Shown here piece after piece: positions 43,380-52,806 of a stretch of DNA of 64,000 bases; positions within the stretch are counted from its first letter, which is position 1, and each line of letters begins with the position of its first letter. The stretch is from Rathayibacter sp. VKM Ac-2804 (GTDB lineage: Bacteria > Actinomycetota > Actinomycetes > Actinomycetales > Microbacteriaceae). The notes under the pieces were generated by a model that worked only from the letters and a program-made list of their open reading frames with translations, searched no databases and was not told where the DNA came from. The translations under genes were made by a program, and so were the position numbers. The stretch is from NCBI RefSeq assembly GCF_009866655.1, contig NZ_CP047420.1, positions 372,001-436,000 on the forward strand, written 5' to 3'.

Positions 43380-43874
43380 TCAGCCGATCAGCTCGGCCAC
43401 CGTGTAGCCGAAGACGGCGCCGTCGGCGTCCTCCGCTTCGACGCCCGCGTAGACGAAGCCGAACGGGTTGTCGCCGCCGACGATCGCGTTGTAGACGCCG
43501 TGGACCTCGAAGCGGCCCGTCGCCGGGTCGACCGCGACGTACCGGCCGGCGTCGCGGCGGAGGTCGACGCGACCGGCGCTCACCTCGGAGAAGTTGAGGA
43601 AGACCTTGGTCGGCAGGGGGCCGCGGGAGATGGTGACGACGCCGGTGAGCACCGGGAACTCGACGCGGTCGCCGGCGCGGGTGCCGCGGTACTGGACCGG
43701 GGTGAAGGCGATGGTGCCGGTGATCGGGCCCTTGTCGGCCTCGGGCGCGGTCGAGGCGGCGGCGGCCGGCGTGGCGATCGCGACGGCGATCACGGGGACC
43801 GACCAGGCGGCGCCGGCGAGGACGCTGCGTCGGGGCAGGGCGGGCAGGGTGGAGCGCAGGCGGGTGTCGTTCAT
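43380..43874 (-). CDS. Secreted protein with Tat-like signal, unknown
   Basis: A 164-aa protein starting at ATG 43874. The N-terminus ALPRRSVLAGAAWSVPVIAVAIATPAAAAS has a twin-Arg, a hydrophobic core and an AxA cleavage site, so Tat export is likely. The mature part (GTIAFTPVQYRGTRAGDRVEFPVLTGVVTISRG) is beta-rich and resembles short Ig-like surface proteins; I cannot name a family. Upstream frames without ribosome sites extend to 44045. Confidence 0.75.
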   Translation of the reverse strand: MNDTRLRSTLPALPRRSVLAGAAWSVPVIAVAIATPAAAASTAPEADKGPITGTIAFTPVQYRGTRAGDRVEFPVLTGVVTISRGPLPTKVFLNFSEVSAGRVDLRRDAGRYVAVDPATGRFEVHGVYNAIVGGDNPFGFVYAGVEAEDADGAVFGYTVAELIG

Positions 43875-44105
43875 CAGGGTGTCCTTGGGGGTGAGGAGCG
43901 CGGGCCCGGGCGCTCCGGAAGGAGGCGGGCCGGCGGCGGGCGTGAGAGCGGCGGGGCAGCGCCGCACGCGAGGTGCGCCGCTCGGGATGCCCGTGCCGCT
44001 CAGGTCTTCGTCACGACGGCAGTTTCGGGTTGCCTGTCGCGACAACCGACCTTCTCACACCCTGCATGCGTATGCATAGACCTTCTCCGGCAACTGTCGG
44101 GTTTC

Positions 44106-44722
44106 GACGTGCCGACGGCTCGGGCCCCCTGCATGCTGATCGAGCAGCCCACGGAGCGAGCCTCCCGGCTGATGGGTAGCCCCCGCAGCGGGCCTCCACG
44201 CCGATCGGCGTGCCCGCGGGGACGGGCCCATGCTGATCGAGTAGCCCGCGCAGCGGGCGTATCGAGATCCACCACCGCCCGAAGGCGAGTCCGCAGTCCC
44301 GCCCTGCCGGCGACGTCGGGTCTCGATACGCCCCTGCGGGGCTACTCGACCAGCATGTACGCCCCTGCGGGGCTACTCGACCAGCATGTACGCCCCTGCG
44401 GGGCTACTCGACCAGCATGTACGGCGAGTGGACCCGGAACGGGGTCCTGCTGGAGCGCAGGGCCCAATAGGCGTCCACTCGCGTAGGTCGGCGCTCGTGA
44501 GTGGACGCGGGCGGGGGCCTGCTCGCGGCGCGAGCCCCATCGCGGGTCCGCTGGCGAAAGCATGCCGATCGAGGTGCCCGCGCAGCGGGCCCCCATGCTG
44601 ATCGAGCAGCCCGCGGAGTGGGCGTCTCGAGATCCATCGCCGTCAGAACGCGAGTCTGCAGACCCGCCCTGCTGGCGATGTTCGGTCTCGATACGCCCCT
44701 GCGGGGCTACTCGACCAGCATG
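44106..44722. repeat. Dense cluster of palindromic repeats (gap 43875-44859)
   Basis: The 985-bp gap between the Tat-type gene and lacI has no supported gene. At least five further copies or fragments of the repeat occur near 44132-44160, 44230-44272, 44320-44419 (tandem), 44555-44635 and 44683-44722. Two copies of a longer unit (CGAGTCCGCAGTCCCGCCCTG near 44286 and CGAGTCTGCAGACCCGCCCTG near 44651) show that repeat plus spacer was duplicated. Confidence 0.8.
44327..44419. repeat. Three tandem 31-bp units of the repeat half-site
   Basis: The 31-bp unit beginning TACGCCCCTGCGGGGCTACT and ending CAGCATG occurs three times head to tail without mismatch, at 44327, 44358 and 44389. Only this half of the element is amplified. 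Confidence 0.9.
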
Positions 44723-44803
44723 TTCGGGCGGGCGCAGGTCTCGATCCGGGGGTCAGCGCCTCGCCGGTGCTTCCCTCCGCCCGCCCACGCCTGCTACGGT
44801 GCC

Positions 44804-44828
44804 TGAACCGGTTAAGTAAACCGGTTCA
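44804..44828. promoter_or_regulatory. LacI-type double operator upstream of lacI
   Basis: Two AACCGGTT palindromes (44806-44813, 44819-44826), centres 13 bp apart, together form a 25-bp dyad. They lie 31 bp upstream of the LacI-family ATG and likely give autoregulation of the whole sugar operon. Confidence 0.75.
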
Positions 44829-44859
44829 GACCACTCGACGACGAGCAGGAGGCGCGGCC

Positions 44860-45885
44860 ATGGCGGCACGACCGACGATCCTCGACGTCGCCCGCGCGGC
44901 CGGCGTCAGCAAGGCGCTCGTCTCCTTCGCGCTCAACGACCGGCCGGGCGTCTCGCCGGAGTCGCGCGAGCGGATCCTCCGCGTCGCCGCCGAGCTCGGC
45001 TACCGCCCCAGCCTCACCGCCCGCTCGCTCTCGACGAGCGTCTCGTTCGCGGTCGGGCTCGTCGTGGCCCGCGACCCCGAGGTGATCGCCGCCGACCCGT
45101 TCTTCCCCGCCTTCATCTCCGGCGTCGAGCGGGTGCTCGCCGAGCACGGCCGGGTGCTGGTGCTCAGCGTCGTCGACCCGGGCGCCTCGGAGGAGGCGGT
45201 CTACCGCACGCTCGCCGCCGACCGCCGCGTCGACGGCGTCTTCCTCAGCGACCTCCGCGAGGGCGACGCCCGGCCCGCGCTGCTCGCCGAGCTGGGCCTG
45301 CCCGCGGTCACTCTCGGTCGCCTCGACGGCTCGACCTCGCCCGCGGTCGTGATGGACGACACCGCCGGCATCACCGGCGCCGTGCAGCACCTCGCCGCGC
45401 TCGGCCACCGCCGGATTGCTCACGTCGCCGGCTCCGGGCACCTGCTGCACTCCCTCCGCCGCCGCGAGGCGTTCGAGCGCGCCTGCGCCGACGCCGGCCT
45501 CGAGCCCGGCCCTGTCGTCGCCACCGACTTCAGCGCCGGCCAGGGCGCGAGCGCCACCGAGACCCTGCTCGACTCCGCCGTGCCGCCCACCGCGATCGTC
45601 TTCGCCAACGACCCGATGGCCATCGCCGGTCTCGGCGTCGCGCACACCCGCGGGCTGCGCCTGCCGGACGACCTCTCGATCACCGGCTTCGACGACTCCG
45701 AGATCGCCGCGCACGTCTATCCCTCGCTGACCTCCGCCCGCACGCGCCCCGCGCGCTGGGGCGAGGCGGCCGCGCGGACCCTCCTCGACCTGATCGAGAA
45801 CGGCACCGCCCCCGACGTCGACCTCGAGCCCGCAGGACTCGTGGTCCGCCGTTCGACCGCCGCGCCGCGGCGCCTGCACACCTGA
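44860..45885 (+). CDS. LacI family transcriptional regulator
   Basis: A 341-aa LacI regulator. HTH: PTILDVARAAGVSKALVSFALNDRPGVSPESRERILRVAAELGY, with hinge helix PSLTARSLS. The ribose-binding-protein-like sensor domain follows (VGLVVARDPEV, TAIVFANDPMAIAGLGVAHTRGLRLPDDLSITGFDDSEIA). GGAGG precedes the ATG. It heads the operon, 31 bp before the binding-protein gene, with AACCGGTT operators upstream. The inducer is probably a manno- or related oligosaccharide, judged from the GH130 gene. Confidence 0.93.
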   Translation: MAARPTILDVARAAGVSKALVSFALNDRPGVSPESRERILRVAAELGYRPSLTARSLSTSVSFAVGLVVARDPEVIAADPFFPAFISGVERVLAEHGRVLVLSVVDPGASEEAVYRTLAADRRVDGVFLSDLREGDARPALLAELGLPAVTLGRLDGSTSPAVVMDDTAGITGAVQHLAALGHRRIAHVAGSGHLLHSLRRREAFERACADAGLEPGPVVATDFSAGQGASATETLLDSAVPPTAIVFANDPMAIAGLGVAHTRGLRLPDDLSITGFDDSEIAAHVYPSLTSARTRPARWGEAAARTLLDLIENGTAPDVDLEPAGLVVRRSTAAPRRLHT

Positions 45886-45916
45886 GCACCACCCGCCTGA
45901 GCACAAGGAGAACACC

Positions 45917-47212
45917 ATGGCCTCGATGAAGAGACGCTGGCTGACCGGAGTGGGCATCGCCTCGCTCGCGACCCTCGGACTGACCGCCTGCAGTGGCGGC
46001 GGGGGAGGCGCCTCCACCGACCTGACCGCGACCGGCCCGATCACCATCTGGTACTCGAACAACGAGCAGGAGGTGCAGTGGGGGAAGTCGATGGTCGACG
46101 CCTGGAACGCCGACCACCCCGACGAGCAGATCACCGGCCAGGAGATCCCGGCCGGCAAGAGCAGCGAGGAGGTCATCGGCGCCGCGATCACCGCAGGAAA
46201 CGCGCCCTGCCTCGTCTTCAACACGGCGCCCAGCGCGGTCGGCCAGTTCGAGCGCCAGGGCGGCCTCGTGAACCTGTCCGAGTTCGAGGACGGCGTCGAC
46301 TACATCGAGACCCGCAGCGGCGACCTCGCCGAGCAGTACCAGAACGCCGACGGCGACTACTTCCAGATGCCGTGGAAGAGCAACCCGGTCGTCATCTTCT
46401 ACAACAAGGACGTCTTCACCGCGGCCGGTCTCGACCCGGAGAATCCCTCGCTCGCCACCTACGACGAGTTCACCGCCACCGCGAAGACCCTCGTCGAGTC
46501 CGGAGCCGCGCCCGCCGCGATCCAGCCCGCGCCGACCAGCGAGTTCTTCCAGACCCAGTTCGACTTCATGCCGCTCTACGCCGCGGCGACCGGAGGGACA
46601 GGGCTGGTCGAGGACGGCAAGGCCACCTTCGCCGACGACGCCGGCTACCAGGTCGCCGACTTCTGGAAGAGCCTCTACGACCAGGGCCTCGCCGGCCGCG
46701 AGCAGTACCAGGGCGACGCGTTCGCCGACGGCCAGGCCGCGATGTCGATCGTCGGACCGTGGGCGGTCTCGGTCTACGAGGACCTCAACTGGGGCTCCGT
46801 CTCGGTGCCCACCCCCGACGGCACGCCCGCCGAGGACACCTGGACCTTCAGCGACGCGAAGAACGTCGGCCTCTACTCCGCCTGCGAGAACAAGGGCACC
46901 GCCTGGGAGGTGCTGAAGTTCGCCACCAGTGAGGAGCAGGACCGCTCGCTGCTGGAGACCACCGGCCAGATGCCGCTGCGCACCGACCTGCAGACCACCT
47001 ACGCCGACTACTTCGAGGCCAACCCCGCCTACCAGCGCTTCGGCGACCAGGCGAGCCGCACCATCGAGGTGCCGTCGGGCCCGAACACCGTGCAGATGCT
47101 GCAGGCGATCCGCGACGCCTGGGGCAAGACCGTGATCTTCGGCGACGGCGACGTGCAGTCGGCGCTCGACGGGGCGGCGGAGACCGTCACCGGGCTCGCC
47201 GGCCAGCAGTGA
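45917..47212 (+). CDS. Sugar ABC transporter substrate-binding lipoprotein (family 1)
   Basis: A 431-aa extracellular solute-binding protein. Signal peptide with lipobox LTAC at about residue 25, then a Gly-rich linker. Family-1 features are GPITIWYSNNEQEVQWGKSMVDAWN, FQMPWKSNPVVIFYNKDVFTAAGLDPE and QAAMSIVGPWAVSVYEDL. AAGGAG lies upstream of the ATG. It delivers an oligosaccharide to the two permeases that follow. Confidence 0.92.
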   Translation: MASMKRRWLTGVGIASLATLGLTACSGGGGGASTDLTATGPITIWYSNNEQEVQWGKSMVDAWNADHPDEQITGQEIPAGKSSEEVIGAAITAGNAPCLVFNTAPSAVGQFERQGGLVNLSEFEDGVDYIETRSGDLAEQYQNADGDYFQMPWKSNPVVIFYNKDVFTAAGLDPENPSLATYDEFTATAKTLVESGAAPAAIQPAPTSEFFQTQFDFMPLYAAATGGTGLVEDGKATFADDAGYQVADFWKSLYDQGLAGREQYQGDAFADGQAAMSIVGPWAVSVYEDLNWGSVSVPTPDGTPAEDTWTFSDAKNVGLYSACENKGTAWEVLKFATSEEQDRSLLETTGQMPLRTDLQTTYADYFEANPAYQRFGDQASRTIEVPSGPNTVQMLQAIRDAWGKTVIFGDGDVQSALDGAAETVTGLAGQQ

Positions 47213-47231
47213 GACGCCGGACGGCAGTGAG

Positions 47232-48188
47232 ATGACGACCCTCGCCCCGAAGGCTCCGGCGTCGCAGGGCGCCGGAGCCCCGCGGCCGCAGGACAAGCGG
47301 AGCCTGCTCCGCCGCGTCCTCGGCCCGCAGCCGTTCGGGCTGCTGCTCGGCAGCCCCTACCTGCTGTTCGTGCTCGCGGTCTTCGCGTTCCCGGTCGGCT
47401 ACTCCGTCTACATCGCCTTCCACGACTTCTTCTTCGCGGCCCCCGGCGTGCAGGTCGAGCGCCCGTTCGTCGGCCTCGACAACTTCGTCACCGCGTTCTC
47501 GAGCCCGCAGGTCATCCGCTCCTTCGGCAACATCGGGATCTTCCTGGTGATCAACGTGCCGCTGACCGTGGTGCTCTCGCTGCTGCTCGCCTCGGCGTTG
47601 GACAAGGTCGTGCACCTGCGCACGTTCCTCCGGGTCAGCTTCTACGTGCCCTACGTCACGGCGAGCGTCGCCGTCGTCGGCGTCTGGCTGTTCCTCTTCA
47701 ACGGGAACGGCCTGGTCAACAGCCTGCTCGGGCCGCTCGCGCCGGACCCGTCCTGGCTGATCAACGACAGGCTCGCGATGCCGATCATCGCGCTCTACGT
47801 CACCTGGAAGCAGCTCGGCTTCTACATCCTGCTGTACCTGGCGGCGCTGCAGAACGTGCCGAAGGAGCTCTACGAGTCGGCGTCGACCGACGGCGCGGGC
47901 CGCATCCGGCAGTTCTGGTCGGTGACCGTGCCGAGCGTGCGGCCGGCGACGCTGCTGGTGCTGCTCGTCTCCACCGTGACCGGCGCGAACCTCTTCACCG
48001 AGCCCTACCTGCTCACCGGCGGCGGCGGGCCCAACGGCGCCTCCGCCTCGCCCGTGCTGCTGATGTACCAGCTGGGCATCCAGCAGGGGCAGCCGGACGT
48101 GGCCTCGGCCATCGGCGTCGTGCTGGTGCTGCTCGTGCTCGTCATCGCCTACCTGCAGAACCGCTTCGCCGGGGAGAGGAACTCATGA
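47232..48188 (+). CDS. Sugar ABC transporter permease (MalF-like)
   Basis: A 318-aa inner-membrane permease with six main helices. It begins FGLLLGSPYLLFVLAVFAFPVGYSVYIAFHDFFF and contains the EAA loop YESASTDGAGRIRQFWSVTVPSVRPATL, which docks to the ATPase. It starts 20 bp after the binding protein and overlaps the second permease by 4 nt (ATGA). Confidence 0.92.
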   Translation: MTTLAPKAPASQGAGAPRPQDKRSLLRRVLGPQPFGLLLGSPYLLFVLAVFAFPVGYSVYIAFHDFFFAAPGVQVERPFVGLDNFVTAFSSPQVIRSFGNIGIFLVINVPLTVVLSLLLASALDKVVHLRTFLRVSFYVPYVTASVAVVGVWLFLFNGNGLVNSLLGPLAPDPSWLINDRLAMPIIALYVTWKQLGFYILLYLAALQNVPKELYESASTDGAGRIRQFWSVTVPSVRPATLLVLLVSTVTGANLFTEPYLLTGGGGPNGASASPVLLMYQLGIQQGQPDVASAIGVVLVLLVLVIAYLQNRFAGERNS

Positions 48189-49096
48189 GCACGCTCGCCA
48201 GTGCCGGAGGCGCGACCTCGGCCGTGCCGGCACCCGTCACCTCCCGGCGGAAGCGCCCGGCCTCGAGCCGATCGGCCGTGATCCTCCGCGGCGTGGTGCT
48301 CGCGCTCGGCGCGATCGTCTTCCTGTTCCCCTTCTACTACATGGTGATCGGCTCGCTGCAGACCGACCCCGACCCCACCCTCGCCGGGGCGATCCCCGAG
48401 GCGGGCAACCTCACCCTCGACAACTACGTCAACGTGAACGAGCGGATCAGCCTGCTCACCGGCCTGATCAACTCCGGGATCTTCACCGGCGGCGTGCTGC
48501 TCTGCACGGTCGTCTTCGGGGTGCTGGCGGGCTACGCGCTCGCGATGCTCGAGTGGCGCGGCCGGAACGCCGTGTTCGCGCTCGCGCTGCTGGTGCAGGT
48601 CATCCCGTTCCAGCTGCTGCAGATCCCGCTCTACGTGCTGATCGCCCGCGACTACGGCCTCGCGGACAGCCACCTGGGCATGATCCTGCCGTTCGCGATC
48701 AACTCGACGGCGGTGATCATCTTCCGGCAGTACTTCCTGCAGCTGCCCAAGGAGCTGTTCGAGGCCGCGCGGATCGACGGGGCCGGCGAGATCAAGCTGC
48801 TCTGGAACATCGCGCTGCCGCTCGTGCGCCCCGCGCTGGTGACGGCCGTGCTGCTCACCTTCATCGGCCCCTGGAACGAGTTCCTCTGGCCGTTCCTGAT
48901 CACCAAGGACGCGTCGCTGCAGCCGCTCGCCGTGTCCCTCGCCAACTACATCTCCAACGTCGCGTCGTCGACCGACAACCCGTTCGGCGCGATCCTCGCG
49001 GGCGCCGTCGTGCTGGCGGCCCCCGTCGTCGTGCTCTTCATCGTGTTCCAGCGCTACTTCGTCTCGACGGATCTCGGATCCGGAGTGAAAGGATGA
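48185..49096 (+). CDS. Sugar ABC transporter permease (MalG-like)
   Basis: A 303-aa permease. Typical MalG landmarks: FLFPFYYMVIGSLQT, NSGIFTGGVLLCTVVFGVLAGYALA, IPFQLLQIPLYVLI and the EAA loop FEAARIDGAGEIKLLWNIALPLVRPALVT. ATGA overlaps at both ends couple it to the first permease and to the GH130 gene. No ATP-binding subunit is in the operon, so a shared MsiK-type ATPase elsewhere is expected. Confidence 0.92.
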   Translation: MSTLASAGGATSAVPAPVTSRRKRPASSRSAVILRGVVLALGAIVFLFPFYYMVIGSLQTDPDPTLAGAIPEAGNLTLDNYVNVNERISLLTGLINSGIFTGGVLLCTVVFGVLAGYALAMLEWRGRNAVFALALLVQVIPFQLLQIPLYVLIARDYGLADSHLGMILPFAINSTAVIIFRQYFLQLPKELFEAARIDGAGEIKLLWNIALPLVRPALVTAVLLTFIGPWNEFLWPFLITKDASLQPLAVSLANYISNVASSTDNPFGAILAGAVVLAAPVVVLFIVFQRYFVSTDLGSGVKG

Positions 49097-50196
49097 CCAT
49101 GACTCCCACCCCCGGTACCACCGCCACCACCACCCGCACCTCCGTCCCCTACCGCCTCGAGCGCGTCGGCGTCGTGATGGAGCCGCTCGCGGGCGAGCTG
49201 TTCGAGGCCGAGGGGGTGCTCAACCCCGGCAGCGGACGCGGCCCCGACGGCGAGCTCTACCTGCTGCCCCGGATGGTCGCCGCCGGCAACGTCTCGCGGA
49301 TCGGCCTGGCCCGCGTGCTCGTCGAGGGCGGCGTCCCCGTCGGCGTCGAGCGCCAGGGCGTCGTGCTGGCGCCCGACCGCGGCTTCGAGCGCGGGGCGGT
49401 GAACTCGGGCGTCGAGGATCCGCGGGTCACCTTCGTCGAGGCGCTCGGGCTGCACGTGATGACCTACGTCGCCTACGGGCCGCTCGGGCCGCGGACGGCG
49501 CTCGCCGTCTCGAAGGACCTGCGCGAGTGGCGGCGCTTGGGCCCGGTGACCTTCGCCTACGACGACGCCCTCGACATCGACCTCGGGCTCTTCCACAACA
49601 AGGACACGGTGTTCTTCCCCGAGATCGTCGCGGCGCCCGACGGCACGCGCTGCTTCGCGGTGCTGCACCGGCCGATGTGGGACCTCGGCGAGACGAAGCC
49701 GGGGGAGGGCGTGCGCCTGCCCGCCGGCGTCGACGACCCGCGGCAGAGCATCTGGATCAGCTACGTGCCGGTCGAGGACGTCGACCGCGACCTGGCGAAC
49801 CTCACGCGCTGGACCCGGCACCGCTTCGTCGCGGGTCCCGAGTTCCCGTTCGAGGAGCTGAAGGTCGGCGGCGGCCCCGTGCCGCTGCGGGTGCCCGAGG
49901 GCTGGCTGCTGCTGCATCACGGCGTCACCGGCACGATCGACAGCGCCTTCTCGCAGCAGCAGCACGTCAACTACGCGGCCGGCGCGATCCTCCTCGACGC
50001 CGAGGACCCCTCGAAGGTGATCGCCCGCACCTCCGAGCCCCTGCTCGAGGCCGAGACCGAGGAGGAGCGCAGCGGCATCGTCCCCAACGTCGTCTTCCCC
50101 ACCGCCATCGAGGAGATCGACGGCCGGCACTACGTCTTCTACGGCATGGCCGACTCCAAGATCGGCGCGGCCCGCCTGGTCCGCACGGACGAGTAG
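49093..50196 (+). CDS. Glycoside hydrolase family 130 protein (beta-1,4-mannosyl-phosphorylase type)
   Basis: A 367-aa five-bladed-propeller enzyme of the GH130 type: EGVLNPGSGRGPDGELYLLPRMVAAGNVSRIGLAR, GVEDPRVTFVEALGLHVMTYVAYG, DLGLFHNKDTVFFPEI, LLLHHGVTG and YAAGAILLDAEDPSKVIARTSEPLL. GH130 enzymes phosphorolyse beta-mannosides with a single catalytic Asp. It lacks a signal peptide, so it acts on sugars imported by the coupled ABC transporter. This is the strongest pointer to beta-mannoside use by the locus. Confidence 0.88.
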   Translation: MTMTPTPGTTATTTRTSVPYRLERVGVVMEPLAGELFEAEGVLNPGSGRGPDGELYLLPRMVAAGNVSRIGLARVLVEGGVPVGVERQGVVLAPDRGFERGAVNSGVEDPRVTFVEALGLHVMTYVAYGPLGPRTALAVSKDLREWRRLGPVTFAYDDALDIDLGLFHNKDTVFFPEIVAAPDGTRCFAVLHRPMWDLGETKPGEGVRLPAGVDDPRQSIWISYVPVEDVDRDLANLTRWTRHRFVAGPEFPFEELKVGGGPVPLRVPEGWLLLHHGVTGTIDSAFSQQQHVNYAAGAILLDAEDPSKVIARTSEPLLEAETEEERSGIVPNVVFPTAIEEIDGRHYVFYGMADSKIGAARLVRTDE

Positions 50197-50252
50197 CGCC
50201 TCCGAGCCCGCGCTGCGGGCGCCCCACCGAGCCCGCGCCGCGGGCGCCTTTT

Positions 50253-50420
50253 CATGCTGATCGAGTAGCCCGCTCAGCGGGCGTATCGAGATCCGCCGTT
50301 CTGCAGGCGCCGGGTCTCGATACGCCCCTCCGGGGCTGCTCGACCAGCATGCGATCACTCCCCCCGAGCCAGCCTTTTCATGCTGATCGAGTAGGCCGCG
50401 CAGCGGGCGTATCGAGATCC
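50253..50420. repeat. Three copies of the palindromic repeat
   Basis: Two face each other (about 50253-50292 and 50313-50352, separated by 20 bp), and a third lies at 50379-50420, 41 bp before the next gene. The facing arrangement could form a long cruciform downstream of the GH130 gene. Confidence 0.85.
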
Positions 50421-50461
50421 CCCACCCCCAGCCACCACCCCCCCTTCAAGGAGAGAGTTCA

Positions 50462-52492
50462 ATGACGAACTTCAGACCCCGCGCCGCCGCCGTCCTGGCC
50501 GCGACCGCCCTCGCCGCCGGAGGCCTCGCTGTCGGCGCGGCCCCCGCCCAGGCCGCCGAGCCGCTGACGAACACCGCGCACCTCGACTTCCTGCTCGACA
50601 CCGCCACTCCGGAGCCCCAGGTCGGCCACAGCACCTACCGCCTCGCCGAGGAGCCGGACCTCGTGCTCCCGTGGACCTACGCCGACGCCCGCGACGGCGG
50701 CACCTTCGAGCGCGTCGGCGGCGGCCCCCTCGACCCGGCGACCGGCGACTGGGCGCAGGGCGCCTACAACACCGACGACGTCTCGCGCGCGGCGGTCGTC
50801 TACCTGCGGCACTGGCAGCAGACCGGCTCGACGGCGAGCCGCGACAAGGCCTACGAGACCCTCCGCTCCCTCGCCTACTTCCAGACCACCGACGGCGCGG
50901 ACGCCGGCAACGTCGTCCTCTGGATGCAGCCCGACGGCGACCTGAACCCCAGCGCCGAACCCGTGGAGCTGCCCGACCCGAGCGACTCCGAGGACAGCTA
51001 CTGGCTCGCCCGCACCCTCTGGGCGCTCGGCGAGGGCTACGCGGCGTTCCAGGACGAGGACCCCGACTTCGCCGCCTTCCTGCAGGATCGCCTGCGCCTC
51101 GGCGTCTCCGCCGTCGACCGCGAGGTGCTCACCCGCTACGGCGAGTACGCGGTCGCCGACGGCGTCGACGTGCCCGCCTGGCTGATCGTCGACGGAGCCG
51201 ACGCCACCGCGGAGGCGCTGCTCGGCCTCTCCGCCTACGTCGTGGCCGCGCCCGACGACGCCGCCGTGCGCGCCAGCACCGCGAAGCTCGCCGAGGGCGT
51301 CGCCGCCTACGCCCGCACCACGACGGAAGCGGACACCACCTCCTGGCCGTACGGCGCGATCCTGCCCTGGACGAAGTCGCGCTCGCTCTGGCACTCCTGG
51401 TCCTCGCAGATGGCGGGCGGCCTGGCCGCCTCGTCCGTCGCGCTCGGCGACGCGTCGCTCCTCGAGCCGGCCGTCGTCGACGCCGCCCGCTTCGCCCCCG
51501 AGCTGCTGACCGCCGGCGGCCCGGACAACGGCTGGAACCCGACGCCGACCGACCGCGTGCAGATCGCCTACGGCGCGGACTCGCGGCTGCAGAACTCGCT
51601 CGCCCTCGCCGACGCGACCGGATCCAGCGCCACTGGTCCCACCGCCTACCTCGACCTCGCCGGCGTGCAAGGCGCCTGGTTCTTCGGGCTCAACCTCAGC
51701 GGCGCCCCCGTCTACGACCCGGCGACCGGAGTCACCTACGACGGCGTCCAGGCCGACGGCAGCGTCAACCGCAACAGCGGCGCCGAGAGCACCATCCACG
51801 GGCTGCTCTCGATGCTCGCGCTCGACGCGCACCCGTCGGTCGCCGCCCGCGCGACCGCGGTCACGACCCAGGCGAGCCGCGACGGCCTCCGCCTCGTCGA
51901 GGCCGAGTCGACCCGCGGCGGCACCGTCGTCACTCCGGAGTCGGCCTGGACCGGCGAGTCCGGCTGGAGCGGCTCCTACCTGTCGCTCTCGAACTGGCGC
52001 CGGTCCGCGACGATCCCCGTCGGCTCCGCGACCCAGGACCGCCTGGTCGAGGCCGTGATCTTCGCCGCCGAGCGCGGCACCGAGAAGACCCCGATCAGCC
52101 TCTGGAACTCCGGCCGCCGCCCGCTCGACGTGCTCACCAGCACCGTCGGCGCGCAGGGCGTCACCGAGGCGTCCGGCATCCTGCTGCCGCAGAAGCTCCG
52201 CCGCACCCTCCCCGCGAGCGCGACCACCGTCGAGGTCCGCGCCCTCTCCGGCGAGACGAAGCTCGACGCCCTGCTGGTCCGCCCCGTCGTCTCGCGCCTC
52301 GTCCTCGTCGGCGACACCGGCCGCACCGAGCTCGTCCGCAACTCGACCGCGACGCCCCAGCCGACGACCGTCGACGGCACCGGCACCCTCCGCGTCTACG
52401 CGCAGGACGGCGCCCTGGTCAGCGAGTCGCCCGCCGCCGGCCCGACCCCGGTCACCCTCCCCGCCCAGGGCTTCGCGATGCTCGTCGGCTGA
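50462..52492 (+). CDS. Secreted alpha/alpha-barrel glycosidase-like protein
   Basis: A 676-aa exported protein. The Sec signal RAAAVLAATALAAGGLAVGAAPAQA ends in AQA-A. The catalytic part (about 35-480) has repeated helical hairpins and motifs such as GDWAQGAYNTDDVSRAAVVYLRHW, EDSYWLARTLWALGEGYAAF and LWHSWSSQMAGGLA, typical of six-hairpin glycosidases. The C-terminal 170 residues (RLVEAESTRGGTVV...) look like a carbohydrate-binding-type beta domain. I cannot assign a GH family. It follows the GH130/ABC operon after a repeat cluster, with GGAGAG before the ATG, and may release oligosaccharides for import. Confidence 0.75.
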   Translation: MTNFRPRAAAVLAATALAAGGLAVGAAPAQAAEPLTNTAHLDFLLDTATPEPQVGHSTYRLAEEPDLVLPWTYADARDGGTFERVGGGPLDPATGDWAQGAYNTDDVSRAAVVYLRHWQQTGSTASRDKAYETLRSLAYFQTTDGADAGNVVLWMQPDGDLNPSAEPVELPDPSDSEDSYWLARTLWALGEGYAAFQDEDPDFAAFLQDRLRLGVSAVDREVLTRYGEYAVADGVDVPAWLIVDGADATAEALLGLSAYVVAAPDDAAVRASTAKLAEGVAAYARTTTEADTTSWPYGAILPWTKSRSLWHSWSSQMAGGLAASSVALGDASLLEPAVVDAARFAPELLTAGGPDNGWNPTPTDRVQIAYGADSRLQNSLALADATGSSATGPTAYLDLAGVQGAWFFGLNLSGAPVYDPATGVTYDGVQADGSVNRNSGAESTIHGLLSMLALDAHPSVAARATAVTTQASRDGLRLVEAESTRGGTVVTPESAWTGESGWSGSYLSLSNWRRSATIPVGSATQDRLVEAVIFAAERGTEKTPISLWNSGRRPLDVLTSTVGAQGVTEASGILLPQKLRRTLPASATTVEVRALSGETKLDALLVRPVVSRLVLVGDTGRTELVRNSTATPQPTTVDGTGTLRVYAQDGALVSESPAAGPTPVTLPAQGFAMLVG

Positions 52493-52498
52493 CGCCCC

Positions 52499-52708
52499 TG
52501 CTGATCGAGCAGCCCGCTCGCCCCAGCGGTGCTGCTCGCAGCAGCATGCTGATCGAGTAGCCCGCTCGCGGGCGTATCGAGATCCACCGTCCTGCAGAGG
52601 GTGGGTCTCGATACGTCCCTGCGGGACTACTCGACGAGCATGTCTCTCACGACCGCCGCCCCCGACCATGCTGATCGAGCAGCCCGCTCGCGGGCGTCTC
52701 GAGATCCC
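52499..52708. repeat. Palindromic repeat cluster (gap 52493-52806)
   Basis: Four copies in various states: about 52499-52548 (degenerate), 52545-52582, 52604-52642 (inverted relative to the previous one) and 52668-52708. No gene in this 314-bp gap. Confidence 0.8.
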
Positions 52709-52736
52709 GCCCGCCGGACGGCCCCCATTCCTCCAG

Positions 52737-52768
52737 AGTTGCGGTAGTCGCGCTCGACTACCGCAACT
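52737..52768. repeat. AGTTGCGGTAGTCG palindrome, copy 1
   Basis: A perfect 14-bp inverted repeat (52737-52750 and 52755-52768) around CGCT. It lies between the convergent glycosidase-like and aquaporin genes, so it could be a bidirectional terminator. Near-identical copies occur at 63273 and 63407. Confidence 0.85.
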
Positions 52769-52806
52769 TCTGCGTTGTCGACGCGGCGACCGGCGGGCCC
52801 CGCGCG

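Noticed and set aside
44327..44419. CRISPR array
   Set aside because: Units are adjacent with no unique spacers and no cas genes nearby.
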